Notes: generated by a model from the sequence alone, not told the origin. Counted from the stretch's first letter, positions 1 through 7,513 are shown. The stretch is DNA of 20,698 bases from Oscillospiraceae bacterium (GCA_003512525.1 DOQG01000024.1:1-20698), one strand, 5' to 3'. Translations and numbers: made by a program.

Positions 1-27
1 TTTTGGATAGTCGGTGATAGTGCAATT

Positions 28-330
28 GCACCGATACGGTCACGAAATTATTATTCACCGCGTAGCACAGAAATTGTTGTCAGCGGTGTTGGCTGTATAT
101 TTTATATTGCCGCTTTAGTGCAAAACGGTTGCACCGATACACTCACGAAATTATTAACACCCTGTTAGTGTAGAAGTTGTTTTCAGCGTTGTTGGCTGTA
201 TATTTTATATTGCCGCTTTAGCGCAAAACGGTTGCACTGGTACACTCACGAAATTATTAACACCTTGTCGGTATTGAAACTGTTTTCAGCGTTGTTGGCT
301 GTATATTTTATATTGCCGCTTTAGCGCAAA
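28..330. repeat. Three tandem copies of a 103-bp intergenic repeat
   Basis: Three copies start at about 28, 131 and 234. The anchors CACGAAATTATTA (41, 144, 247) and TTGGCTGTATATTTTATATT (89, 192, 295) both recur at exactly 103 bp. The middle parts have diverged, especially around 51-75 and the equivalents. The third copy loses similarity after about 330. Copy 1 is preceded by the 12-bp palindrome GTGCAATTGCAC at 20-31. No open reading frame spans the array. It accounts for most of the non-coding stretch 1-431, and I see no gene there. It could be a minisatellite-type locus or a set of repeated regulatory sites; the function is unknown. Confidence 0.9.
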
Positions 331-346
331 AGTGTGGTATTATGCC

Positions 347-374
347 GACAGGCTGAACTTTTTATAAGCCTGTC
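347..374. other. Inverted repeat just upstream of the amidase promoter region
   Basis: GACAGGCT (347-354) pairs with AGCCTGTC (367-374) across a 12-nt A/T-rich loop, and ATTATTTC follows on the plus strand. It may be a weak terminator for a gene left of the window or an operator. The sequence does not decide between these. Confidence 0.4.
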
Positions 375-401
375 ATTATTTCAAAGCTTGTTTCATATAA
401 T
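371..401 (+). promoter_or_regulatory. Possible promoter for the cwlD-like/radA/rsmA cluster
   Basis: A perfect TATAAT lies at 396-401, about 30 bp before the amidase ATG. There is no good -35 at the usual distance: TCATTA at 373-378 with a 17-bp spacer is the closest. The -10 match is clear and the assignment as a promoter is inference. No other convincing promoter was seen between the repeats and the gene. Confidence 0.35.
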
Positions 402-431
402 GTACAAAAAATTACCGAAAGGTCGGACGAT

Positions 432-1286
432 ATGAAACTGAATATGAAACGCTTTGAATTTAAACGGCTTAAAACAAGAGTACCTGCGCTTATAGTACTG
501 CTCGGCTGTTTCACTGTTATAGCGGCTACCGCCGACTATTCGCAGGTGAGCGTGAGAGCGTCGACCTCACACGCGACTCAAAAGAAAACCATCGTGCTTG
601 ACGCAGGTCACGGCGGAATGGACAGCGGTGCAGTCGGCATAAACGGTGAACTTGAAAAGAACATCAACCTTGCGATAGTGCGTGACCTTGGCGATATGCT
701 GACGCTATCGGGCTTCAACGTTGTGCTCACGCGCGACAGCGATGTTTCTATACATGATGATGGGATAAAGGGCACACGCGAGCAGAAGGTTTCGGATATG
801 AAAAACCGTCTTGATATCATAAACAAGTACGGCGACTGCCTGTTTCTGTCTATTCATCAGAACAAGTTTACCGAGCCTGAATATTTCGGCGCACAGATAT
901 TCTACACTGCGAACAACCCCGACAACCGTATGATAGCGCAGATAATGCAGGATAATTTCAAGACGATACAGCCCGGCAACGAACGTCAGATAAAGCAGGA
1001 GGGTGATGAGCTGTATCTTTTCAAGAATACGAAAATACCCGCCGTACTGATAGAATGCGGATTTTTATCAAATCCCGACGACGCGGCAAATCTTTCCGAC
1101 AGGGACTATCAGCGCAAGGTCGCTTATACCATATATAACGGTATACTTACATATCTTACCTCAAAGCCTGCCGATAACGCTTCGCAGACTACCGCACAGC
1201 AGACGACTGTTATACCGCAGTCAACCGCTGAACCGGCGGGCAGTGTTCCCGAAAACAGCGGTGATATAACAAGCGTAGCACAATAA
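432..1286 (+). CDS. cwlD: N-acetylmuramoyl-L-alanine amidase, CwlD-like
   Basis: This is a zinc-dependent Amidase_3 enzyme that cleaves the bond between N-acetylmuramic acid and L-alanine in peptidoglycan. Residues 17-34 form one hydrophobic segment, a signal anchor or signal peptide, so the enzyme acts outside the membrane. The catalytic domain runs from about 53 to 242. It shows DAGHGG (57-62, zinc ligand H60), E75 in ELEKN, H142 in SIHQN and the catalytic E208 in ECGFLSN. The last 40 residues are a Thr/Ser/Pro/Ala-rich low-complexity tail. GAAAGG ends 9 bp before the chosen ATG; an in-frame ATG at 444 is a less likely start. Size and layout fit CwlD, which makes muramic-delta-lactam in spore cortex. 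A vegetative amidase of the same family is also possible, and nothing here proves sporulation. radA follows after 28 bp in the same direction. Confidence 0.85.
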   Translation: MKLNMKRFEFKRLKTRVPALIVLLGCFTVIAATADYSQVSVRASTSHATQKKTIVLDAGHGGMDSGAVGINGELEKNINLAIVRDLGDMLTLSGFNVVLTRDSDVSIHDDGIKGTREQKVSDMKNRLDIINKYGDCLFLSIHQNKFTEPEYFGAQIFYTANNPDNRMIAQIMQDNFKTIQPGNERQIKQEGDELYLFKNTKIPAVLIECGFLSNPDDAANLSDRDYQRKVAYTIYNGILTYLTSKPADNASQTTAQQTTVIPQSTAEPAGSVPENSGDITSVAQ

Positions 1287-1314
1287 GACAAACGGCTTTG
1301 GAAAGGACGTATAA

Positions 1315-2712
1315 ATGGCAAAATCAAAATCAGTATACATATGCAGTGAATGCGGGCAGGAGTACCCGAAGTGGAGTGGGCGCTGTAACGCCTGCGGAGC
1401 ATGGAACACGCTTGAAGAAACGCTCATACAGCCAAAATCACACGGAATTGCAAAAGGCTCGGGCGCAGGCAGATTGCCGCTAGCAAGCATAAATAATCTT
1501 TCGTTCAAGGACGAAACGCGGTATGAAACAGGAATGTCAGAGCTTGACAGGGTCCTCGGCGGAGGTCTTGTCAAAGGCTCGCTGGTGCTGCTCGGCGGCG
1601 ACCCCGGTATCGGCAAATCGACGCTTCTGTTGCAGATATGCGGCTGTCTTGCAAAGGACAAAACCGTGCTGTACATATCGGGAGAAGAGAGTGAACGACA
1701 GATAAAGCTCCGCGCAGACAGGCTCGGAGTTGCAAATGACGGACTTTATATCAGCGCCTGCACCGACTGCGATACCATAATAGAGGGTGTGCGCGAAAAC
1801 AAGCCCGATGTAGTGATAATCGACTCGATACAGACAATGCAATTATCGGAGCTCCAGTCCGTACCGGGAAGTCTTGTTCAGGTAAGGGAGTGCACCTCGG
1901 CATTTATGCAGATGGCAAAGAGCCTTGAGGTCGCAGTGTTCCTTGTAGGTCACGTCAACAAGGACGGCGGCATAGCAGGTCCTAAGGTGCTTGAGCATAT
2001 AGTAGACACGGTGCTGTACTTTGAGGGCGACAAGCAGCTCAGCTACAGAATTTTAAGAGCCGCAAAGAACCGTTTCGGCTCAACCAACGAAATAGGCGTG
2101 TTTGAGATGCAGGATAAAGGGCTTGAACAGGTCGAAAACCCGTCCGCTATGCTCCTGCTTGGCAGACCCGCAGGTGTCAGCGGTATAACAGTACTGTGTA
2201 CGGTCGAGGGTACACGTCCGATACTTGCGGAGGTGCAGGCGCTTGTCAGCAAGACCTCGTTCTCAGCCCCGCGCAGAATGACTACGGGCTTTGACTACAG
2301 CAGGCTGTGTGTGCTTCTTGCTGTACTTGAAAAGAGGACAGGCTATAATTTCGGCGGATACGATGTATATATAAATGTGATCGGCGGACTGAAAATAGAC
2401 GAGCCGGCAAGCGACCTTGCGATATCGCTTGCACTGTATTCGGGACTGCGCGACATACCGATAGGAGATGATGTCGCGGTATTCGGCGAGGTAGGTCTTG
2501 GCGGAGAGATAAGAGCGGTATCGCATATAAGAGAGCGTGTGCGCGAGGCGGCGCGAATGGGATTTGAAAAATGTATCGTACCGAAATCATCACTTAAAAA
2601 TCTTGACAAGAGCGAAAATTACGGAATAAGCATATACGGCGTGGCTAATCTTCAGCAGGCGTTCAAGGTGCTTGAGATGTTCACAAAAGAAAGCGAAGGG
2701 AACAAAGAATGA
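1315..2712 (+). CDS. radA: DNA repair protein RadA (RecA-like branch-migration ATPase)
   Basis: RadA (Sms) is a RecA-related ATPase that promotes branch migration during recombinational repair in the cytoplasm. The N-terminal zinc finger is C10-x2-C13-x10-C24-x2-C27. The Walker A motif GDPGIGKST lies at 95-103. The RadA-specific KNRFG motif is at 251-255. The C-terminal third, from about 290, is the Lon-protease-like domain without protease activity. The length of 465 residues is normal for the family. The start is supported by AAAGGA at 1302-1307, 7 bp before the ATG. The stop overlaps the rsmA start in an ATGA arrangement, which suggests translational coupling. No key residue appears to be missing. 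Confidence 0.96.
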   Translation: MAKSKSVYICSECGQEYPKWSGRCNACGAWNTLEETLIQPKSHGIAKGSGAGRLPLASINNLSFKDETRYETGMSELDRVLGGGLVKGSLVLLGGDPGIGKSTLLLQICGCLAKDKTVLYISGEESERQIKLRADRLGVANDGLYISACTDCDTIIEGVRENKPDVVIIDSIQTMQLSELQSVPGSLVQVRECTSAFMQMAKSLEVAVFLVGHVNKDGGIAGPKVLEHIVDTVLYFEGDKQLSYRILRAAKNRFGSTNEIGVFEMQDKGLEQVENPSAMLLLGRPAGVSGITVLCTVEGTRPILAEVQALVSKTSFSAPRRMTTGFDYSRLCVLLAVLEKRTGYNFGGYDVYINVIGGLKIDEPASDLAISLALYSGLRDIPIGDDVAVFGEVGLGGEIRAVSHIRERVREAARMGFEKCIVPKSSLKNLDKSENYGISIYGVANLQQAFKVLEMFTKESEGNKE

Positions 2713-3572
2713 AGCTTACCGACATTTCAACAATAAGACAGCTTTTTGAAAAGCACGGATTTTCATTTACAAAATCACTCGGGCAGAACTTTCTGATAAA
2801 TCCGACTGTCTGCCCGAAAATCGCCGAAATGGGCGGAGCGGGTGAAAATGTCGGCGCTATTGAAATAGGCACGGGTATAGGCGTGCTTACAAGAGAGCTT
2901 GCGGAGCGTTGCGAAAAGGTCGTTGCTATCGAGATAGACACGGGACTAAAGCCTATTCTTGACGAAACGCTTGAAGAATACGGTAATGTTGAAGTGATCT
3001 TCGCGGACGTTATGGAAACCGATCTTAATAAACTTATAGCTGAGAAATTTCCCGGCATGGACGTTATCGTCTGCGCTAATCTTCCCTACTACATTACTTC
3101 ACCCGTAATAATGAAGCTTCTTGAAGAAAAGCTCCCGATAAAGGCGATAACGGTAATGGTACAGCTTGAGGCGGCGGACAGGATATGCGCCGCGGTAGGC
3201 AGTCGTGAGTGCGGAGCTATCACCGCATCGATAAACTATTACGCAAAGCCGAAAAAGCTTTTCCGCGTAAACCGCGGCTCATTTATGCCCGCGCCCAATG
3301 TTGACAGCGCGGTCATAAGCCTTGAACGATATGAACAGCCGCCGTACAAGGTCGATAACGAGCCGCTTTTCTTTGAGGTCATAAAGCAGGCGTTTGCTCA
3401 GCGCAGAAAACAGCTTGCGAACCCTGTTTCGGCTTATTTCAGGATATCGAAAGCCGCGCTTGCAAAAAAGATGACAGAAAGCAGTATTCCCGCGACTGCA
3501 AGAGCAGAACAGCTTACGATGGCGGAGCTTGTAAGGCTGTATGAGATAGTGAATGAGTTGACAACTAAATAA
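2709..3572 (+). CDS. rsmA: 16S rRNA dimethyladenosine transferase RsmA (KsgA)
   Basis: RsmA uses S-adenosylmethionine to dimethylate two adjacent adenines near the 3' end of 16S rRNA during small-subunit assembly. The N-terminus has the family signature SLGQNFL (23-29). The SAM-binding motif I is IEIGTGIGVLT (51-61), with an acidic E75 at the end of beta 2. The catalytic NLPYY motif is at 124-128. The C-terminal helical domain carries the usual FAQRRKQL-type segment. The length of 287 residues is typical. GAAGGG ends 8 bp before the ATG, and the gene overlaps radA by 4 bp. A strong terminator follows immediately, so this is the last gene of the plus-strand cluster. Confidence 0.97.
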   Translation: MKLTDISTIRQLFEKHGFSFTKSLGQNFLINPTVCPKIAEMGGAGENVGAIEIGTGIGVLTRELAERCEKVVAIEIDTGLKPILDETLEEYGNVEVIFADVMETDLNKLIAEKFPGMDVIVCANLPYYITSPVIMKLLEEKLPIKAITVMVQLEAADRICAAVGSRECGAITASINYYAKPKKLFRVNRGSFMPAPNVDSAVISLERYEQPPYKVDNEPLFFEVIKQAFAQRRKQLANPVSAYFRISKAALAKKMTESSIPATARAEQLTMAELVRLYEIVNELTTK

Positions 3573-3576
3573 ACAT

Positions 3577-3614
3577 AAAAGCCGCGATGTAAAAATCGCG
3601 GCTTTTGCTTTTTT
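3577..3614 (+). terminator. Rho-independent terminator after rsmA
   Basis: AAAAGCCGCGAT (3577-3588) pairs perfectly with ATCGCGGCTTTT (3595-3606) around a 6-nt loop. GCTTTTTT follows. The hairpin begins 4 bp after the rsmA stop. Confidence 0.93.
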
Positions 3615-3633
3615 CGGTACTTATACGACAACA

Positions 3634-3669
3634 AAGCCCGGGTGATGATTTCGGTCAACGCCCGGGCTT
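3634..3669 (-). terminator. Possible terminator for the LRR/FN3 gene
   Basis: AAGCCCGGG (3634-3642) and CCCGGGCTT (3661-3669) form a 9-bp GC-rich stem with an 18-nt loop. It lies about 30 bp beyond the end of the minus-strand LRR/FN3 gene. On the minus strand it is followed by TTGTTGTCG, a weak T tract. The large loop lowers confidence. Confidence 0.5.
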
Positions 3670-3699
3670 CGTGCTATTCAATTAAAGCAAATCAAAAGC

Positions 3700-6243
3700 T
3701 TACTTCGCCGCGGTCTTTCCGCTGACACTTCCGTAATTACCGTAAAGCGCCGTCTTTCCGCTCATGTGATAAGCGCGAACCCTGAACTTATACGCAGTGT
3801 TCTTAGCAAGTCCGGCTTTCCTGAACGTTGTAGTATTGCCGTTTGTTATCTTGGCAACTCTTACCCACTTACCACCCTTGTACATTTCAACAATGTAGCC
3901 CTGTGCGGAAGCATTCTTAGTCCAGTTTACTCTGAGTGCGTCCTTAGCCTTGCCGCCGATCTTAATGCCCTTAACAATCGAAGGATTTGTCCTTGCGGTC
4001 ACGGTAGCGCTATAGTTACCGTAAAGCGCAGTCTTACCGCTCATCTTATACGCTCTTACTCTGAACTTATACACGGTAGAAGCCTTAAGTCCTGCTTTTC
4101 TGAATGTGGTTGTGCTGTTGTTTGTGATTTTCGCAACTCTTACCCACTTGCCGCCCTGATACATCTCAACGATATATCCGTCAGCCGAAGCATTCTTAGT
4201 CCAGTTGATACGCAGTGCGTCAGCCGCTCTGCCGGTGAGCTTTGCGCCTGTTATAACGGACGGATTTGTCATAGCCGTAACTGTAGCACTATAATTACTA
4301 TAAAGCGCCGTGCTGCCGTTCATCTTGTACGCTCTTATCCTGTACTTGTAGGCGGTAGCGGCCTTTAAGTTCTTTATTGTGTAAGTAGTGGTTGCGTTGC
4401 TTGTGAGCTTTGTAAGAGCCACCCATTTCTGACCATCCCACTTCTGTAACTCATAGCCTGTAGCTGATGTATTCTTGTTCCACTGAAGTGTTACGCTTAT
4501 TGAAGTCTTTGACTTTGTTTTAAATCCTGTCACCGCAGACGGAAGAGTACATACGGTTATCTCCGCGGGTACGCCGTATATAACCTCCGTGCCGTCCTTG
4601 AAACACAGCACTCTGAGTTTATACTCTGTGCTGGGGTTTAGTCCATTTACCTCGGCGGTTGTCTTGTTTATACCTGTATTCTTTACCGCTGTAGTCCATT
4701 TTCCGTTCTTGTAGACCTGTACCACATATCCGTCAGCTGTATTGTTCTTGCTCCAGCTGAGAGTTACCGACTTATCGGTACGCTTTGTAAGCTTTACAGA
4801 TACAGGTTTTGTCGGCGCTGTTCTTTCGGAGAATATTGTGCTGTATTCACTGTATACGGGCTTTCCGTCCACCATAAGATACGCCGCAAATCTGAACTGA
4901 TAAACGGTTGACGGAGCGAGCTTATCCGCTGTGTAACCCGTAACGTCATAAGCAAGGTCAGCTATTGTTTCCCACTTGCCGTCGATAAACTGTTCTACCA
5001 CATAGCCGTCCGCATTATCGGGTATGTTCCAGCCGAATGTAAGACTTTCGCTTGTACGTCCTGTTCTCTTTACATTGGTCAGCGGATCGACCTTGAGCAT
5101 ATCCACAAAGCTGTCGTTGTAAGAATAACCGCATACCGAGCATTCGTGATGCGTGTAGCCGTCCGATGTATATGTAGGCGCTATTACCGTATCAACAAAT
5201 TTGTGCTTATTCAGCACGTTGGTTTCTTCAAGTCCGCAGTCGGCGCAGATTCTTGACTCATAGCCTATCTCGGTGCAGGTAGACTCCTTTACCGTTTTCC
5301 ACATACCGAATGAGTGCTTTTCGCAGAGATAGTCAAAATCGAGTTTATTCTTTTTGGCAAAATCTTCGGCTATCGTGCCTTTATAACAATATACTGTTGT
5401 ATTCTTTCCGAAATAACATCCGTTCGGAATTTCGGTGAGGCTTCCGGGCAGTGCTACAGATTTTAACTTTTCACACCTGCTCAGATCTGATTTTATTACT
5501 TTCATACTTTCGGGATAAGTAATTTTTTCAATTGAATCGGCCCAACTAAAAGCCCCCAGCTCTTCTTCTACGCCGTAAAGCATAATTACTGTTTTAAGAC
5601 CATAGCAATTATCGAATACACCTGATGAAACAGTCTTGACGCTACCCGGTATGATTATTTCTTCCAGACCGCTACAGGAAGAAAAAGCGCCTTTTTCAAT
5701 AATTGTAACCGAATCCGGTATGTTAACATACTTGAGTTTTCCGGCACTTGAGCATGTGCTTTCACATATTTTTGTCGTTCCTTGTTCAAATTCGACAGTT
5801 ACCAGACCGCTTGCGTCAAACGGAGCATAACCGATTTTCGTAAGAGAAGCCGGTAAAGTTATGTTATACAAGCTGTCACAGCTTGCAAACGCGTGATAGC
5901 CCAGACTTGTCAGATTTTCAGGCAGCTTAACGTTATTCAGATAATCGCAATTATAGAAAACCTGTTCACCGATGGTCAATACCGTATCAGGAATATTTAC
6001 CTGCTGAATGGTCTTGTTGGAGTAGAAAGCCTTATTCCCTATAGCGGTAACCCTTGAACCTTTGATTTCCGACGGGATATCGACCGATGTTTCCGAGCCG
6101 TTATATGCCGTGATCGTCAACGTGTCATCGTCGTTATAAGTGTACTTATAATCGCCGTAGGTAGCGGCACCGGCACACACTGCGCATATTGCGGCTGTTG
6201 CTGTGAATGTAGCAATGCCTAATAATAACTTTGCTATTTTCAT
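3700..6243 (-). CDS. Secreted BspA-type leucine-rich-repeat protein with five fibronectin III domains
   Basis: The 847-residue protein has a signal peptide (about 1-27, ending near AGAATYG) and is expected to be exported. Residues 45-300 are LRR_5/BspA-type repeats with recurring 'IP.SVT.I...AF..C..L' elements. Residues 306-385 form a small Cys/His-rich module with two CxxC pairs (C333/C336, C368/C371). Five fibronectin type III domains follow at about 386-475, 476-566, 567-659, 660-752 and 753-847. The last three share a 93-residue period, and the last two are nearly identical. I see no LPXTG motif, dockerin or carbohydrate-binding module, so the anchoring mode is unknown. Such proteins usually mediate adhesion or protein binding, which is inference here. 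AAGGAAGAG precedes the ATG at a normal distance. Confidence 0.85.
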   Translation of the reverse strand: MKIAKLLLGIATFTATAAICAVCAGAATYGDYKYTYNDDDTLTITAYNGSETSVDIPSEIKGSRVTAIGNKAFYSNKTIQQVNIPDTVLTIGEQVFYNCDYLNNVKLPENLTSLGYHAFASCDSLYNITLPASLTKIGYAPFDASGLVTVEFEQGTTKICESTCSSAGKLKYVNIPDSVTIIEKGAFSSCSGLEEIIIPGSVKTVSSGVFDNCYGLKTVIMLYGVEEELGAFSWADSIEKITYPESMKVIKSDLSRCEKLKSVALPGSLTEIPNGCYFGKNTTVYCYKGTIAEDFAKKNKLDFDYLCEKHSFGMWKTVKESTCTEIGYESRICADCGLEETNVLNKHKFVDTVIAPTYTSDGYTHHECSVCGYSYNDSFVDMLKVDPLTNVKRTGRTSESLTFGWNIPDNADGYVVEQFIDGKWETIADLAYDVTGYTADKLAPSTVYQFRFAAYLMVDGKPVYSEYSTIFSERTAPTKPVSVKLTKRTDKSVTLSWSKNNTADGYVVQVYKNGKWTTAVKNTGINKTTAEVNGLNPSTEYKLRVLCFKDGTEVIYGVPAEITVCTLPSAVTGFKTKSKTSISVTLQWNKNTSATGYELQKWDGQKWVALTKLTSNATTTYTIKNLKAATAYKYRIRAYKMNGSTALYSNYSATVTAMTNPSVITGAKLTGRAADALRINWTKNASADGYIVEMYQGGKWVRVAKITNNSTTTFRKAGLKASTVYKFRVRAYKMSGKTALYGNYSATVTARTNPSIVKGIKIGGKAKDALRVNWTKNASAQGYIVEMYKGGKWVRVAKITNGNTTTFRKAGLAKNTAYKFRVRAYHMSGKTALYGNYGSVSGKTAAK
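3740..4577 (-). repeat. 279-bp internal repeats encoding FN3 domains 3-5
   Basis: The marker (C/T)AAAGCGC recurs at about 3743, 4022 and 4301, exactly 279 bp (93 codons) apart. The two copies nearest the C-terminus share long runs of identity, including GKWVRVAKIT and SGKTALYGNY. This points to recent duplication inside the gene. Confidence 0.85.
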
Positions 6244-6260
6244 AAAACTCTTCCTTTCAT

Positions 6261-6304
6261 TGATAAATACTGATATAATCCTATCATTATCTATCAGTTT
6301 ATCA
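6261..6304. promoter_or_regulatory. Inverted repeat upstream of the LRR/FN3 gene, possible operator
   Basis: TGATAAATACTGATA (6261-6275) is nearly the reverse complement of TATCAGTTTATCA (6292-6304), differing by a 2-nt insertion. The motif TGATA recurs inside as well. It sits 18 bp upstream of the minus-strand start codon, where a repressor site or a leader hairpin would lie. I could not place a convincing -35/-10 pair on the minus strand. Confidence 0.4.
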
Positions 6305-6374
6305 CATTGAAAGTGAATTATCTACTGCATTTTTCCAAGGAATATTCTCCCGAATTTTTCGGATATACGCAAAA

Positions 6375-6396
6375 ACGCCCCGCAAAAGCGGGGCGT
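6375..6396 (-). terminator. GC-rich terminator hairpin, distal copy
   Basis: ACGCCCCGC (6375-6383) pairs with GCGGGGCGT (6388-6396) around AAAA. Read on the minus strand, a TTTTTGCG tract follows, so this is the better of two tandem terminators for the kinase-like gene at 6749-7513. Its core is identical to the copy at 6706-6725. Confidence 0.8.
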
Positions 6397-6450
6397 CAGC
6401 TTGTAGAAAAAATCTGTTTTTTCAAAAAAGTGCTTGTCCTCAATTCCTAT

Positions 6451-6660
6451 CCCCAAACCCCTTTCCCAAGAAAGGGGCTGAGTGTGGGGCTGCCGCCCTC
6501 ACCAAGCAAGGACGCTTGAAGTCAGCCGCACACAGTCGCTGCACGATGCAGCGACACCAACGGCTGACAACCCGCATTGGGGCTACGCCCAAAGCAAGGA
6601 CGCTTTGGTTGCTTGCCAAAAGTTTTGCACGATGCAAAACCAACATAGCAAGCAACGCTA
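6451..6660. repeat. Structured intergenic element: two diverged modules with covarying hairpins
   Basis: This fills most of the 505-bp non-coding gap 6244-6748. It starts with a hairpin, CCCCTTTC (6458-6465) with GAAAGGGG (6470-6477). Two modules about 90 bp apart follow. Each has a GGGGCT..CGCCC segment (6486-6498; 6579-6590), then a hairpin with loop AAGGAC, then a two-part hairpin with apical loop CGA. Module 1 stems are CAAGC/GCTTG (6503-6507/6514-6518), GTCAGCCG/CGGCTGAC (6521-6528/6561-6568) and GTCGCTGCA/TGCAGCGAC (6535-6543/6547-6555). Module 2 stems are CCAAAGC/GCTTTGG (6589-6595/6602-6608), TTGCTTGC/GCAAGCAA (6609-6616/6648-6655) and GTTTTGCA/TGCAAAAC (6622-6629/6633-6640). Stem sequences differ but pairing is kept. 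It may be a mobile REP/MITE-like repeat or a structured RNA; the strand is unknown. Confidence 0.8.
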
Positions 6661-6705
6661 AACACCCATTTTCAAAAATTATATAGGTTTTTCGACATAC
6701 TGAAA

Positions 6706-6725
6706 CGCCCCGCAAAAGCGGGGCG
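6706..6725 (-). terminator. GC-rich terminator hairpin, proximal copy
   Basis: CGCCCCGC (6706-6713) pairs with GCGGGGCG (6718-6725) around AAAA. It lies about 25 bp past the stop of the minus-strand kinase-like gene. On that strand only TTT follows, so it may leak, with the copy at 6375-6396 as back-up. Confidence 0.75.
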
Positions 6726-6748
6726 CTATTATCGTTATTAAGCTGTCA

Positions 6749-7513
6749 TCAAGAATAGTCCACAACGTCAAGCCATGTGAAGAGGAGATCCTTCTCTTCC
6801 TTGCTTGTAACACCCTTTGCGAGTGTAGAAGCCGCCATGATGGGTAACCATTCCTGGACATATGTCTTTGCTGTATTTGTCTTCTTGCAGAAGAGGTTGA
6901 GATACTTCTCGGCTGTTTCTGTCGATGTCAGAGCAAGCTTTAAGTATGTCTTGGCTACATCTGCACTGGCATTACCTGCGGAAGCGCCTATCCAGTCAAC
7001 TATGTAAACCTTGTTGTCGTCTGTAACAACTATATTCTCAGGTCCGAAGTTGCCGTGGCAGAGCTTTACGTGCTTTGGTGTGCTGTCAAGTCTTGTGAGA
7101 AGATCGTATCTCTTGATGTGGTCGATAACGTCAAGGCTCTCGATCTCTGCTCTCAGGTTATCCTTGAGCTTTGAAATGCCGGTGATCTTCTTCGCGTGAA
7201 TGCTGAGCTGGAGCTCAACCATATCATCAAGATAGCCGTCGCTGTTCTCGGGCTCTTCCTGCATGATCTGTGCAAGCGTCTTACCCTTGACAAGTTCTGT
7301 TGCTATTGCCCATTTGCCGTCGATAAGTTCAACTTCTTTTATCTTGGGAACGTTAAGTCCGGTTTCTTCAACCTTTGAATCCATGAACGCCTCATAGAAA
7401 ACTACTGTCTTGGGCGCATCGGGTTTGAACACCTTTACTGCAAGGTCGCCGCTCTCGTATACGTCAACGGTTTTACCTTCGGAGATCTTTTTACCTAATT
7501 TTATTTCATTCAT
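6749..7513 (-). CDS. Aminoglycoside-phosphotransferase-fold (kinase-like) protein with altered catalytic motif
   Basis: The 254-residue protein has the kinase/APH fold. It shows a short glycine-rich N-terminus (ISEGKTVDVYE, 10-20), an AVKVF strand whose K27 is the likely ATP-anchoring lysine, a catalytic-loop region LCHGNFGPENIVV (151-163) and a metal-binding-type VDW (172-174). In active APH/choline-kinase relatives the loop reads HGD, with Asp as catalytic base. Here codon 155 is AAC (Asn), so the base is missing. The substrate is unknown; its resemblance to bacterial small-molecule APH-like kinases does not imply antibiotic resistance. It is cytoplasmic, with no signal or membrane segment. 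GAAAGGA precedes the ATG, a sigma-A-type promoter lies upstream, and two terminators follow, so it is probably monocistronic. Confidence 0.75.
   Translation of the reverse strand: MNEIKLGKKISEGKTVDVYESGDLAVKVFKPDAPKTVVFYEAFMDSKVEETGLNVPKIKEVELIDGKWAIATELVKGKTLAQIMQEEPENSDGYLDDMVELQLSIHAKKITGISKLKDNLRAEIESLDVIDHIKRYDLLTRLDSTPKHVKLCHGNFGPENIVVTDDNKVYIVDWIGASAGNASADVAKTYLKLALTSTETAEKYLNLFCKKTNTAKTYVQEWLPIMAASTLAKGVTSKEEKDLLFTWLDVVDYS

Larger units (their letters stand above)
6355..6725. repeat. Direct repeat flanking the structured element
   Basis: Segment 6355-6395 (TTTTTCGGATATAC, then A-rich, then the GC hairpin) resembles 6688-6725 (TTTTTCGACATAC, then the same GC hairpin). The 20-bp hairpin core is identical in both. 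About 290 bp containing the structured element lies between them. This fits duplication of a terminator around an inserted element, or tandem duplication. Confidence 0.6.

Noticed and set aside
28..330. CRISPR-like array
   Set aside because: The period is 103 bp with similarity across most of the unit. There are no short identical repeats separated by unique spacers, and no cas genes.
6440..6715. 91-residue minus-strand open frame (and a 70-residue plus-strand frame at 6307-6519) in the structured intergenic element
   Set aside because: Both run straight through the hairpin modules and terminator copies, have no good ribosome binding site, and their sequence is explained by the inverted repeats.
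6749..7513. Aminoglycoside resistance gene
   Set aside because: Only the kinase fold is shared. The catalytic Asp is replaced by Asn and the substrate region is not recognisable as a resistance enzyme.
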